The notes below the pieces were generated by a model. That model saw only the letters and a program-made list of their open reading frames with translations. It searched no databases and had not been told where the DNA came from. From Candidatus Methanomethylophilaceae archaeon (lineage in GTDB: Archaea; Thermoplasmatota; Thermoplasmata; Methanomassiliicoccales; Methanomethylophilaceae): 64,000 bases of DNA. The stretch is from positions 1-64,000 of the forward strand of contig JAFXUX010000043.1 in the NCBI GenBank assembly GCA_017524805.1, given 5' to 3'. Both the position numbers and the translations under genes were made by a program. Below, piece by piece: positions 9,268 through 18,026 of the stretch. How positions within the stretch are numbered: the first letter of the stretch is position 1; each line of letters opens with the position of its first letter.

Positions 9268-10584
9268 TCATCTGAGGCAGAGCGATTTCCAGACTTCCTC
9301 GGATTCCGAGAGCACAGCATCGGCATCCAGAGTGACGTAACTGCCATTCTCCAGGACCATATCGCCCTGGCAGAAGACCGTCTTGACGTTGAAGCTGCTG
9401 CCGGAATAGACGATGTTGGCGATCATGTTCTCCGGGAGCAGAGGCCTGAGGTTGGGAGCTTTCCCATCCAAAATGACGACGTCGGCATACTTCCCAGGTT
9501 CGAGGGAGCCGATGGAATCCTGCATTCCCACGGCCTTCGCGCCGTTTACGGTGGCGAAATCCAGGAGCTCCTGTGCGGTCGCTATGGTAGGGTCCCATCT
9601 TGCAGATTTCTGCAGGAGGCCGAGGGATTTCATCTCCGCGAACATATCCAAGGTGTTGTTGGTGGTGCTCCCATCGGTTCCGATTGAGACGTTCACGCCA
9701 TGCTTCTGGAACTCAGGGACGGGAGCGACGCCTCCTGTGGCGAGCTTCATGTTGGAGACTGGGCACGACGATATCGACATCCCTGCGCTTCCCATCAGCT
9801 TTATTTCGTTCATGGTCAGCCAAGCGGAATGGGCCGCAACGCCTCTGGGTCCGAGGACGCCGATGTCGGAAAGCCATTCTGCCGGCCTCTTGCCAGTCTT
9901 CTTCTTGTGGTCGTTGACTTCGCCGCGGGTCTCGGACAGATGGAAATTCATAGGGGCGCCGACGCTGTCGGAGAATTCCTTGGCTCCGACGCAGGTTTCC
10001 TCGTTGCACACGTATACCCCTTGGAGGCCGACCCCCGGTACGATCTTCCTCTGGCCTTTGAACTTGGAATAGAAATTCTTGCAGTTCTGCAGAGGATTCC
10101 CGGTCTGGGTGGTCATCTCCTGATCGAGAACGCACCAGCACAGGACCCCTCTGATCCCGGCTTCCTGGGTGGCCTTGGCGATCACGTCTTCGGAGTAGTA
10201 GAGGTCCATGAATGTCGTGGTCCCTCCGCGCATCATCTCCATGCAGCCTAGCTTGGTGCCTATCGCGAGATCTTTGTCGGTCCTGTCAGAATCGATTTTG
10301 AACGATTTGGATAGGAAATCGGGGAAGAGAAGGTCATCCAAGGCCCCTTTCATCACAGTCATAGCGATGTGGGTATGGGTGTTGATCATCCCGGGCATGA
10401 CGATATCGCCGGAAGCGTCTATCTCCCTGTCTGCGGTTCCGCTGTATTTCGGCCCGACCGAAACGATCCTCTCGTCTTCGATGACCAGATCGCCTCTAAC
10501 AATCCTCCTTTGCGCATCCTGCGTGACTATCCAGGCGTCGCGTATGGCTGTAATCATGCCGCACGCATATTTCTGATTGGACAT
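9268..10584 (-). CDS. mtaD: Amidohydrolase, MTA/SAH deaminase-like
   Basis: A 438-residue metal-dependent hydrolase of the SsnA/TrzN/MtaD group. The metal-binding HTH motif is seen in MINTHTHIAMTVMKG, with later ligands in NFHLSE, AAHSAW and SIGTDGS. Length and motifs fit 5'-deoxyadenosine / S-adenosylhomocysteine / methylthioadenosine deaminases, which convert adenosine moieties released by SAM-dependent enzymes to inosine forms. Substrate is not resolved by sequence. The frame stays open to 10959, but the extension would overlap the next gene and is not family-like. I start at the ATG at 10584; an internal ATG at 10557 is also possible. Confidence 0.8.
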   Translation of the reverse strand: MSNQKYACGMITAIRDAWIVTQDAQRRIVRGDLVIEDERIVSVGPKYSGTADREIDASGDIVMPGMINTHTHIAMTVMKGALDDLLFPDFLSKSFKIDSDRTDKDLAIGTKLGCMEMMRGGTTTFMDLYYSEDVIAKATQEAGIRGVLCWCVLDQEMTTQTGNPLQNCKNFYSKFKGQRKIVPGVGLQGVYVCNEETCVGAKEFSDSVGAPMNFHLSETRGEVNDHKKKTGKRPAEWLSDIGVLGPRGVAAHSAWLTMNEIKLMGSAGMSISSCPVSNMKLATGGVAPVPEFQKHGVNVSIGTDGSTTNNTLDMFAEMKSLGLLQKSARWDPTIATAQELLDFATVNGAKAVGMQDSIGSLEPGKYADVVILDGKAPNLRPLLPENMIANIVYSGSSFNVKTVFCQGDMVLENGSYVTLDADAVLSESEEVWKSLCLR

Positions 10585-10760
10585 AACAGTTTTTACGGAA
10601 CTTTCCGGGTATTCGATTCGTCGAAACTTTGTGATAACACCCGTATTCCCGCAAAATACCGTGCTGGTTTCCGCAGTATTACGATAGAAGGATGATAGAA
10701 AAAGGCCACAGCGGACTGACATCCGGAACCGTGGCTTCGTTTGTATTTTGTTTTTGCACC

Positions 10761-11264
10761 TCACCAGGCCTTCGCTTCCAACGCCATCGCCACAGACAGA
10801 TAGAAATTGAATGCGAAGTTCAGCAGCGCAACAATCCCTATTATCCAGTGCCAATAATCGCCGCCGACTATGCCAGACAACCCTACGGTAAGGAACACCA
10901 ATCCTGTGGTGAGACAGATCACCGTCAGCGCTTTCGGAGTGCCTATCTTGAGCGACCATACGATCGCTACGAAATAAAGCAGAGCAAAAGTCAGATTCTC
11001 AACCGGACCCATTCCGAATCCGGTCAGCGCTACAGCGGCACCCACCAATGCAAACACGGTGAATCCGAAATTGCTTCCTGCAACGTATGCCAGCAATGCG
11101 ATGACCAATATGCAGATCCCTATCACTTTGAAGGCTTCCGCAGAAGGAAGCACTGGGAACACCGACGGATCGTTCACCAGCTGCCCCAACGCCAGCGGCA
11201 GCGATATCGCCGCGACGAAGAACAGCCCGCATGCCGTCGGATCGATCGGCTTGAATTCGTTCAT
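10761..11264 (-). CDS. Six-helix membrane protein, GPR1/FUN34/YaaH acetate transporter-like
   Basis: A 167-residue protein made almost entirely of six hydrophobic segments, with the N-terminal DPTACGLFFVAAISLPLALG block and short loops. Length and topology match the acetate/succinate uptake family (SatP/YaaH, 180-220 residues), but the diagnostic NPAPLGL-like motif is only approximate, so this is a tentative assignment. A strong ribosome-binding site (AGGAGG, 7 nt before the ATG) and a TATTTTG element about 30 nt upstream support a separately transcribed gene. Acetate is a carbon source for many Methanomassiliicoccales, which fits the context. Confidence 0.55.
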   Translation of the reverse strand: MNEFKPIDPTACGLFFVAAISLPLALGQLVNDPSVFPVLPSAEAFKVIGICILVIALLAYVAGSNFGFTVFALVGAAVALTGFGMGPVENLTFALLYFVAIVWSLKIGTPKALTVICLTTGLVFLTVGLSGIVGGDYWHWIIGIVALLNFAFNFYLSVAMALEAKAW

Positions 11265-11536
11265 TTTATTCCTCCTTGGGTTTCAACCCGCAAAATAATT
11301 GGCTTATGATTGAAAATATGTTTCTAAAACTCGATGATAATAAAAGAAATATCATATTAATAGGAATTAATATCCAATATCAATCCAAATTATTACATAA
11401 AGCATTCCGACTTGGCGGCGGCCAGTGCCTGACAGCGGAACAATCGGCAGACATGTTCCTGCGGGATCTTTGGATAGAACCATTTACAGCCGGATAAAAT
11501 GGAAAAAACCGTATATCCAGCCGTCGTTCTGTGGGC

Positions 11537-12370
11537 ATGGCATTCCGCATAACTTATCTCGGCACCGGCGGCGGGAGACACACCTCCATGTTCCAAGTGC
11601 GCAGCACCGGCGGGATGCTGATAGAGCATGACGGCCATTTCCTGCACGTGGATCCTGGACCCGGCGCCCTGACTCAGATGCACAGGATACACTACGATCC
11701 CGCGCGCACCGATTCTGTTATCGTATCCCATTGCCACCCTGACCACTACTCGGACGCGGAATCCGTCATCGAAGGCATGACCCATGGCGGCTGGGAGAAA
11801 CGCGGGCATGTTTATGGATCTGCCACGGTCGTCGAAGGAAGCGGGAAATTAGGCCCCTGCCTCTCGGCTTATCATAGGAACCTTCCTGTTAGCTGCGAAG
11901 CCGTGAGGCCTGGAGACTCCAAGAACATCGTCGGGATGAGAGTGGATTTCTTCAGGTCTATCCACAGCGACCCCACCAACGTGGGGATGACGTTCCATAC
12001 GGAATTCGGCAAGGTTTCCTATGTGAGCGACACGGAATTCGACGAGGAAATCGCCAAGCAATACATAGGGAGCAGGGTGCTTATGCTCCCAGTGACCACT
12101 CCCAGAGGCAACAGGATACATTTCCACACCTGCACCGAGGATGCGGTATTCTTCGAGGATATCATAAAACCGGAATTGACGGTGTTCATCCATCTGGGCG
12201 TGGTTATCATCAGAAAAGGCGTAGATTCCGAGGCGTCATGGGTCCAAGAGAAAACTGGGTTGCACACCATTGCTGCCCGCGACCGCATGATACTCGATGT
12301 GGGGGAAGAACTGAGCATCCATGACGCGCCATGCTTCGATGACGAATGGATACCCCCGTCCTCGGTATAA
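11537..12370 (+). CDS. Metallo-beta-lactamase-fold hydrolase
   Basis: A 277-residue protein starting MAFRITYLGTGGGRHTSMFQ with the binuclear metal motif SHCHPDHYSDAE near residues 65-75, further metal ligands in FFRSIHSD, SDTEFDE and a terminal VFIHLG. It belongs to the MBL-fold group used by RNase Z-like and phosphodiesterase-like enzymes. The arrangement resembles archaeal MBL hydrolases of unknown substrate. An in-frame GTG lies two codons upstream at 11531. GGATAAAAT at 11492-11500 is a plausible TATA element. The gene ends in TAA inside a perfect inverted repeat. Confidence 0.75.
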   Translation: MAFRITYLGTGGGRHTSMFQVRSTGGMLIEHDGHFLHVDPGPGALTQMHRIHYDPARTDSVIVSHCHPDHYSDAESVIEGMTHGGWEKRGHVYGSATVVEGSGKLGPCLSAYHRNLPVSCEAVRPGDSKNIVGMRVDFFRSIHSDPTNVGMTFHTEFGKVSYVSDTEFDEEIAKQYIGSRVLMLPVTTPRGNRIHFHTCTEDAVFFEDIIKPELTVFIHLGVVIIRKGVDSEASWVQEKTGLHTIAARDRMILDVGEELSIHDAPCFDDEWIPPSSV

Positions 12371-12407
12371 GACTATAGTGATAATCATAAGGTAAACTAT
12401 AGTCTTA
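12368..12407. terminator. Perfect 12-bp inverted repeat between convergent genes
   Basis: TAAGACTATAGT (12368-12379) and ACTATAGTCTTA (12396-12407) are exact reverse complements around a 16-nt A/T-rich loop. The left arm begins with the TAA stop of the metallo-hydrolase gene, and the convergent AlkD-like gene ends at 12446. Position suggests a bidirectional 3'-end or terminator structure. Confidence 0.55.
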
Positions 12408-12445
12408 CTGATGACCATCTGACTTATAATCAGATTTGCCCAGCT

Positions 12446-13123
12446 TCATCTCAGACTTCTGATCTCCGCTTTGACAGCATCGCTAACGCGGTACGATTCC
12501 AAGCACTTCTGCATGGCCTTGGAACGGATCCAATCGTCGACCCCGCATTCCCCGCCCAAATACCCCAAAGTGACGTCCGGGAATTTCGCCATACATTCTG
12601 ACAGACACCAAGCCGCGGCCATCCTGTAGTAATACCCTTCGCAGAGGACCCGATCGATCTCTGATATCACCTTATGAATGTGGCCCTCATCTATGAAATG
12701 GTCCAGCATCATGACGGCCGCGAACCTCATCTGATACTCCATCCCGGTGCTCAGATAAGGGACGATGAAATCCCACACCGCTTCTTTCTCGTTCTCTTTG
12801 GGCTTCCATGTGGAGCAGAACGAATCGCATACAGACCAATTGTCTATGAGGGGAATGAAATCCTGGTACAAGCGAAGCCTCTCATCCAGAGGGACTTTGG
12901 CATAGGCTGTGGCCAGACCTCTTAGCATATAATCCTCGAAGTATTCGGGCTCCCAAGCAGCCAAATACCCTTCGAGGTCGTCCTTCGCTATCCTTTTGGC
13001 CAGCTTTCTGAGCTCCGGAATCCTCGCTCCCAAAAACTTATGGTCGCATGGGGTCAGCTTCGCGCTGAACTCAGCGTTTCCGGGATCGGCCAAAACAAGG
13101 AGCTCTTCTCTGACGTTAATCAT
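12446..13123 (-). CDS. AlkD-like DNA alkylation repair protein
   Basis: A 225-residue all-helical HEAT-like protein of the DNA_alkylation family. Recognisable parts are the N-terminal GARIPELRKLAKRIAKDD segment, DNWSVCDSFCSTW (the aromatic/acidic region that in AlkD/AlkC relatives contacts damaged DNA) and the final helices MAAAWCLSECMAKFPD. Family members excise or bind alkylated bases. Its ATG overlaps the stop of the upstream BspA-type gene (ATGA, 13120-13123), so translation is coupled to the surface-protein operon, an unexpected partner for a repair enzyme. Function in this operon is unknown. Confidence 0.75.
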   Translation of the reverse strand: MINVREELLVLADPGNAEFSAKLTPCDHKFLGARIPELRKLAKRIAKDDLEGYLAAWEPEYFEDYMLRGLATAYAKVPLDERLRLYQDFIPLIDNWSVCDSFCSTWKPKENEKEAVWDFIVPYLSTGMEYQMRFAAVMMLDHFIDEGHIHKVISEIDRVLCEGYYYRMAAAWCLSECMAKFPDVTLGYLGGECGVDDWIRSKAMQKCLESYRVSDAVKAEIRSLR

Positions 13124-16062
13124 GCCTTCATCCTGTACCGGAAGGATACGATCCCTGCTATGATGAAGAAGACCAGCATCCCCAGCGTGAAGTAAGTCAG
13201 AGAATTATCTTTCTTGACATTGTCTTCCTCATCCAGTATCTCTACGTCACTATAGTGCTCTTCCCAAGATTTCCTGTCCTCGGTTTCGACATAATACTTC
13301 ACCGAACTCAGATCCAGCCCGGAGAACACCTCTTGGATGTTTGCGGGCCAAGGGCAGTGAGCCTCTATCTCGGCTATCGAAGAGCACCCCGAGAACGCGC
13401 CTGTCCCCATGGTCTTCATGCTCTCCCCGATGACGACGCATTCCAGCTCGGATGATGCCCTGGAATTGGCGAACGCATCCGAGCCTAAAGACTCCACGCC
13501 GGCAAGATCGACGTAGGTTATGTCTCCGCAGTTGTAGAAGGCGCTGTTCCCTATCGACTTCACGGAAGCCGGGAACGTTATCCCGCCCAAAGAGACGCAA
13601 TTGGCAAAGCAGCTGTCCGGAATGGCGACGATGGAATCTCCGAGCTTCACGCCCACCAGATTGGAGCACCCATAGAAAGCTGCGTCACCCATAGATTTGA
13701 GACTCCCAGGCAGAGAGACCCTTGCAAACGTCTTTGCGGAGCATCCTCTGAACCCGCCTTCGCCTATGTACAGAAGCGAATCAGGCAGCGACGGGGAGGA
13801 AAGCGAGCGGCAGCTCCCGAATGCGCCGTCCCAGATGCGGACCACGGAATCCATGCCGAACACGTTGCGGACGGTAGATCCTCTGAATGCGTCGGCCATG
13901 ATGTCTGTCACGGAAGAGGGTATCTCCACCGTCTCAAGATTGTAATCGCGATAGGACAGCCCGTAAAGCTCATAATCGGACCCTTCGGCGAGCATGAAAG
14001 CGGAATTGCCGATGGCGACGATCGGATACACGTTGCCCATGGCGGAGACGTATCTGGGTATCTGGACGTAAACGCCCGACACATACCTGTGCACTATGGC
14101 CTTCCCATCGATTATGAAATAGTAGAAAGAGAACGGGTCTTTCTTGTAGGCCCCGTCGTAAAGCAGAACCGGAACCTCGTCGGTCTCGGAATCCCAGCCG
14201 GAAGCGCCGGAAAGCCTGTGTACCGTGACCGAAGCCGGGATTTCCCCGAAGAATTCTGGCTTATCCCCGAGGAAATAGACATCCGCCACGGAATTCGACC
14301 AATTGTTCCAGCTGAATTTGGATACCGTCGCGGGGACCGCAATGGCCGGGGCGTTCCTAACATCATTAAGTGCTCCCTGAGCCACGGAGACCAGCGCGTT
14401 CGATCCCAACGACGAAGGCAGGAACAGAATATCGCCCAAGTTGTCGATGGACATGGACGTCAGCTCGGCCGCATATCCGCTTCCGACGGATACCCTGGAG
14501 AACGAGGTCTTCCCCGTGGGAACGATGACCTGCTCCTTGACTGTCCCGGCGTTCTCGCTGTCGGTTCCGACGGCATAGAACTGGATTGTGGGGGATCTGA
14601 AGCTCACTTCCCTGCCATCGTATTCCGATTCCATCTGGGTCAGGACACCTTTCGAGGAGATGTTCCATGCGGCACCGTTCAATCCCTCGGCCAGATCCAC
14701 CGGGAAAGAGAGCTTCGCTTCGGATCCCATCTCCGTCAGATCCGTGATGGAGCGGCCTCCGACCTTCAGAGCGACGCTGTAGAACGCTGAATAATTGATC
14801 CTCTTGAGGGCAGAAGCCATCCTGATGCTGGACGGTCCGTTGCTCACGGACAGGGTTATATCTCCGCCCTCGGCCAGAAGAAGCATATCCGAAGCCTTCA
14901 TGGATACGGACCCTCTGGGAACCGACATCTTCAGAAGCGTGCCGGAACCGACCTTCTCGGCAGCCAGCCTCACCGATTCCTTGTCGATGGACGCTATGAA
15001 ACCGCTCCCGAACTGGGAGATGTCGTACAGAATCGCTTCGCCGTTCTCAACTGGGATCTCTGATGCGGTCGATTGGTTGTGGGAGACGGAGATGGCATTC
15101 CCGATGACGTTCCCGGAAGCGTCTCTCTCTGCCGCATAGATTCCCGGGATCTTCTTGACGTAGACATCGGTATTTCCGATGACCACGTCGTCGACAGACA
15201 TCGGGATGGAAAGGCCGCTGTCCCTGTAGAACAGAGCGATGCCTTCGCCTTCGAAGATGTCCAGGGCGGCAGCGCCTCCAATGGGCGTGTTGTATTCCCT
15301 GACATCCTTGCGGACGACGTCGCTTCCGTGATGGAAAGACACCGTGTATTCGGCTGGGAAAGGCGCATAGTACGCGTATACGAACATGGTATCGCTCACG
15401 TCCGTGAAATGGGCCGGGCTGTTGCCGTTGGGCGTTATGCTCCATGACACGAACTCGTACCTGTATCCTACGGTCGACGGCCGTGACGGGCTCTCAGGCA
15501 AGTCTGTGAGCGTCCCGCCGTACGGGACCGATCTGGTGGCGATCAGCGAGCGGTCATAATCGAAGAATCTGATCTCGCATTCCCTCTCGGCCGCCTCGAA
15601 CACCGCCCTCACGGAGATGTCCGAAGTGACGGAGGACAGATCCTCGCTCCACCCCGCGAATACATACGAGTGCTGGCTGTCCGAAGGCTTGGTGGGTATG
15701 CCGCCGTAAACAGCGGCGTTCCCGTCAAGAACGACCTCCCTATGCAGGAATATCTCCCCGGTCTCGTCATAATAGCTAACGATGTGGGTCTCGACCCTGG
15801 ATATGAAAGTTGCCCTGAACGTCGTGTCCTGGGTTATAGGCTGCGTTACGTCGCCCCAATACATGGTCACCCCTTCGGGCACCTCTATCGCAGGGATCTC
15901 AGACAGATTGATTTGAGCCCCCGCGGCGACCTGCTGCTCCGCTATCACAGTGCCGTCCGGCAGTTCGAAGCGCACCGTGAAATGGTCTTGGGCATCGGCC
16001 TCGCCTGCCAATGGGATGGCGACCAGCGCGAGCGTCAGCAGCAGCGGCAGCATCCAGCGCAT
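13120..16062 (-). CDS. Membrane-anchored BspA-type LRR surface protein
   Basis: A 980-residue protein with a signal peptide (MRWMLPLLLTLALVAIPLAG), two or three N-terminal beta-repeat modules (FELPDGTVIAEQ...; YYDETGEIFLHREVV...FAGWSEDL), a long central region without recognised repeats, and BspA-type LRRs at about residues 660-900 (for example LKSMGDAAFYGCSNL, VKSIGNSAFYNC). A single membrane helix (about 953-972, YFTLGMLVFFIIAGIVSFRY) is followed by a short basic tail. The N-terminal modules closely resemble those of the DUF4430 protein at 21331-23016, tying it to the corrinoid-uptake operon. The start lies 1 nt after the stop of the ATPase gene. Likely a cell-surface binding protein facing outward. 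Confidence 0.8.
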   Translation of the reverse strand: MRWMLPLLLTLALVAIPLAGEADAQDHFTVRFELPDGTVIAEQQVAAGAQINLSEIPAIEVPEGVTMYWGDVTQPITQDTTFRATFISRVETHIVSYYDETGEIFLHREVVLDGNAAVYGGIPTKPSDSQHSYVFAGWSEDLSSVTSDISVRAVFEAAERECEIRFFDYDRSLIATRSVPYGGTLTDLPESPSRPSTVGYRYEFVSWSITPNGNSPAHFTDVSDTMFVYAYYAPFPAEYTVSFHHGSDVVRKDVREYNTPIGGAAALDIFEGEGIALFYRDSGLSIPMSVDDVVIGNTDVYVKKIPGIYAAERDASGNVIGNAISVSHNQSTASEIPVENGEAILYDISQFGSGFIASIDKESVRLAAEKVGSGTLLKMSVPRGSVSMKASDMLLLAEGGDITLSVSNGPSSIRMASALKRINYSAFYSVALKVGGRSITDLTEMGSEAKLSFPVDLAEGLNGAAWNISSKGVLTQMESEYDGREVSFRSPTIQFYAVGTDSENAGTVKEQVIVPTGKTSFSRVSVGSGYAAELTSMSIDNLGDILFLPSSLGSNALVSVAQGALNDVRNAPAIAVPATVSKFSWNNWSNSVADVYFLGDKPEFFGEIPASVTVHRLSGASGWDSETDEVPVLLYDGAYKKDPFSFYYFIIDGKAIVHRYVSGVYVQIPRYVSAMGNVYPIVAIGNSAFMLAEGSDYELYGLSYRDYNLETVEIPSSVTDIMADAFRGSTVRNVFGMDSVVRIWDGAFGSCRSLSSPSLPDSLLYIGEGGFRGCSAKTFARVSLPGSLKSMGDAAFYGCSNLVGVKLGDSIVAIPDSCFANCVSLGGITFPASVKSIGNSAFYNCGDITYVDLAGVESLGSDAFANSRASSELECVVIGESMKTMGTGAFSGCSSIAEIEAHCPWPANIQEVFSGLDLSSVKYYVETEDRKSWEEHYSDVEILDEEDNVKKDNSLTYFTLGMLVFFIIAGIVSFRYRMKA

Positions 16063-16063
16063 T

Positions 16064-16879
16064 TCATTCCCCGCCCCCGAACGCCTCCTCAGGCGATATG
16101 GACCTCTTCGGAAGCACGTATATCTCGCCGTCCCTGTCGACGCCGACGTGGGCTTCCACCTCGTAGACCCTTCTGATGAGGTCTTCGGTGATCACTTCCT
16201 TCGGATTGCCGATGGTGACTATGTTGCCCTTCTTCATTATGATGCATAGGTCGCAGTATCTCGCCATCAGAGAGATGTCATGCTCCGCGACCATCACTGT
16301 CATGTCGCTGCGGGCCATCTTCTGAAGGTATTCCATGACCTCCAGCTTGTATTTCATGTCAAGGTGCGAGGTCGGCTCGTCCACGAGCATCAGCTTCGGA
16401 TTCTGCACGTATGCCTTGGCGATAAGCGTGCGCTGCTTCTCTCCCGATGACAGCAGAGAGACCTGCTTCCTTCTGTAATTCTCGAGGCCGAACGTCTTGA
16501 GGGCTTCCATGACGATCTTCTCGTCGTCCTCGGATTCCCACCAGACTTTGTTCACGAACGGATACCTTCCGAGCATGACCATGTCCATCACCGAGACCCC
16601 GTACATGGATCCCACTTCGGCGGGAACGTTGGCGACTAGCTTGGCGATGTCTGGCGGGCGCATCTTGGACGTGTCGTTGCCGTCCACGACTATCTTTCCC
16701 GTCCACCCGGTATGAAGCTTGGATATGCACTTCATCATGGTGGATTTGCCGCACCCGTTGGGTCCTATCAGACCTACGAGCCTGCCTTTGGGGATGGAGA
16801 GCGAAATCCCATGGAGAGCCTCGAAGTCCCCGAACGAAATTTTGAGGTCCTCTATCTTCAAGACCTGATCATCCGTCAT
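16064..16879 (-). CDS. btuD: ABC transporter ATPase, BtuD/FepC type
   Basis: A 271-residue ATPase with Walker A GPNGCGKST, signature LLSSGEKQR, Walker B LMLVDEPTSHLD and switch histidine in VAEHDISL. This is the standard ATPase of type II importers for corrinoids, haem and siderophores. It overlaps the permease gene by 11 bp and the binding protein is two genes upstream, so the three form one importer. Sequence alone cannot separate B12 from iron-chelate import; the DUF4430 partners favour corrinoids. Confidence 0.85.
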   Translation of the reverse strand: MTDDQVLKIEDLKISFGDFEALHGISLSIPKGRLVGLIGPNGCGKSTMMKCISKLHTGWTGKIVVDGNDTSKMRPPDIAKLVANVPAEVGSMYGVSVMDMVMLGRYPFVNKVWWESEDDEKIVMEALKTFGLENYRRKQVSLLSSGEKQRTLIAKAYVQNPKLMLVDEPTSHLDMKYKLEVMEYLQKMARSDMTVMVAEHDISLMARYCDLCIIMKKGNIVTIGNPKEVITEDLIRRVYEVEAHVGVDRDGEIYVLPKRSISPEEAFGGGE

Positions 16880-18026
16880 ATTCGCGCCCCCTCTTGACCA
16901 GCATGTACGCGAAGACCGGCGTTCCGATCATCGCGGTTATCGCACCGACGGGCAGCTCCAGCGGGGCTATGGCCACCCTGGCTATGATGTCCGAGAACAG
17001 CATCAGGACAGCCCCCAGCACGATGGAGGCGGGCATGATGAGCCTGTGGTCGCTCCCCAGAAGCATCCTGCATGCGTGGGGGATGATGAGTCCGACGAAC
17101 CCTATGACCCCGACGAATGCCACGCATATGGAAGCCAGGATGGAAGCGACGACCATCATCAGAGCCTTGAATCTCCTGACGTTGAGACCCAGAAGCCTGG
17201 CCTGATCCTCTCCCGCCGTGAACACGTTGAATTCCCTGGCCCACAGCATGGCTATCAGCGATATTCCCAGCGCCGGGATCATCACCAGAAACGCGTTCTC
17301 CCAGGTGATGTTTCCGAAGGATCCGTAAAGCCACCACATGACGTTGGTCAGGTTGTCTTTGTTAAGCGACAGGAACACGGTCTGCACGGAGGAGAACGCG
17401 AATCCGACTATCACACCGGACAGGATGTAGTTCGTCGCGGAGCCTCCGGCGCCTTCGGCCACCAGCAGCGTGGCGGCGAAAGCGATCAGACCTCCGACGA
17501 TGGCGGCCACGGGGATGATGTATGCGCTGTACCCGGCGAACAGAGGGATGGAAGCCAGCATCGTGGACGCGGCCACGGCCAGACATCCGGCCCCGGAAGA
17601 CACTCCGGTGATATACGGGTCGACCATCGGGTTCCTGATGAGAGCCTGGAACATGCAGCCCGCTATCGCCAACCCCGCTCCGACGCCCACGGCCGCGACT
17701 ACCCTGGGAAGCCTCGACGAGAACACGTAAAGCTCCTCGGTGGTCAGGTTCTCCCCTCCCTTGGAAATAGCCGATATCAGAGACGAGAATGCGTCGGTTA
17801 TCGGGATTATTCCGCCCGCTGATATGGATATGGAGACCAAGAACATGACCGCGAGGAAGAATATCCCCGCTACGAGGATTATTCTGAAGCGCTTCTTCTT
17901 GGTCTTTATCTCGCTTTTGGTGGCGTTCTCAGGGCCGATGCTATCGTTCATAGCTCTGAAACCTTTGCGAAGCGTATCGATGAACCCCTTCCCGCGGGAT
18001 CCTCCGCTGTCTGCCATGCCTATCAT
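16869..18026 (-). CDS. btuC: ABC transporter permease, BtuC/FecCD type
   Basis: A 385-residue permease with an unusual cytoplasmic N-terminus of about 45 residues, then about ten membrane helices. FecCD landmarks are LPRVVAAVGVGAGLAIAGCMFQALIRNPM, GLIIPHACRMLLGSDHR and the C-terminal LPVGAITAMIGTPVFAYML. It forms the channel of the importer with the neighbouring ATPase. Its ATG overlaps the stop of the preceding PQQ-domain gene (ATGA, 18023-18026). Confidence 0.85.
   Translation of the reverse strand: MIGMADSGGSRGKGFIDTLRKGFRAMNDSIGPENATKSEIKTKKKRFRIILVAGIFFLAVMFLVSISISAGGIIPITDAFSSLISAISKGGENLTTEELYVFSSRLPRVVAAVGVGAGLAIAGCMFQALIRNPMVDPYITGVSSGAGCLAVAASTMLASIPLFAGYSAYIIPVAAIVGGLIAFAATLLVAEGAGGSATNYILSGVIVGFAFSSVQTVFLSLNKDNLTNVMWWLYGSFGNITWENAFLVMIPALGISLIAMLWAREFNVFTAGEDQARLLGLNVRRFKALMMVVASILASICVAFVGVIGFVGLIIPHACRMLLGSDHRLIMPASIVLGAVLMLFSDIIARVAIAPLELPVGAITAMIGTPVFAYMLVKRGREYDG

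Noticed and set aside
10585-10959. N-terminal extension of the amidohydrolase frame by 125 residues
   Set aside because: It overlaps the membrane protein gene and its composition is unlike the family; homologous sequence begins at the ATG at 10584 or 10557.
11265-11530. Small ORFs in the A/T-rich region between the transporter-like gene and the metallo-hydrolase
   Set aside because: The frames (for example 11276-11497) have no start context or family match; the region holds the two divergent promoters.
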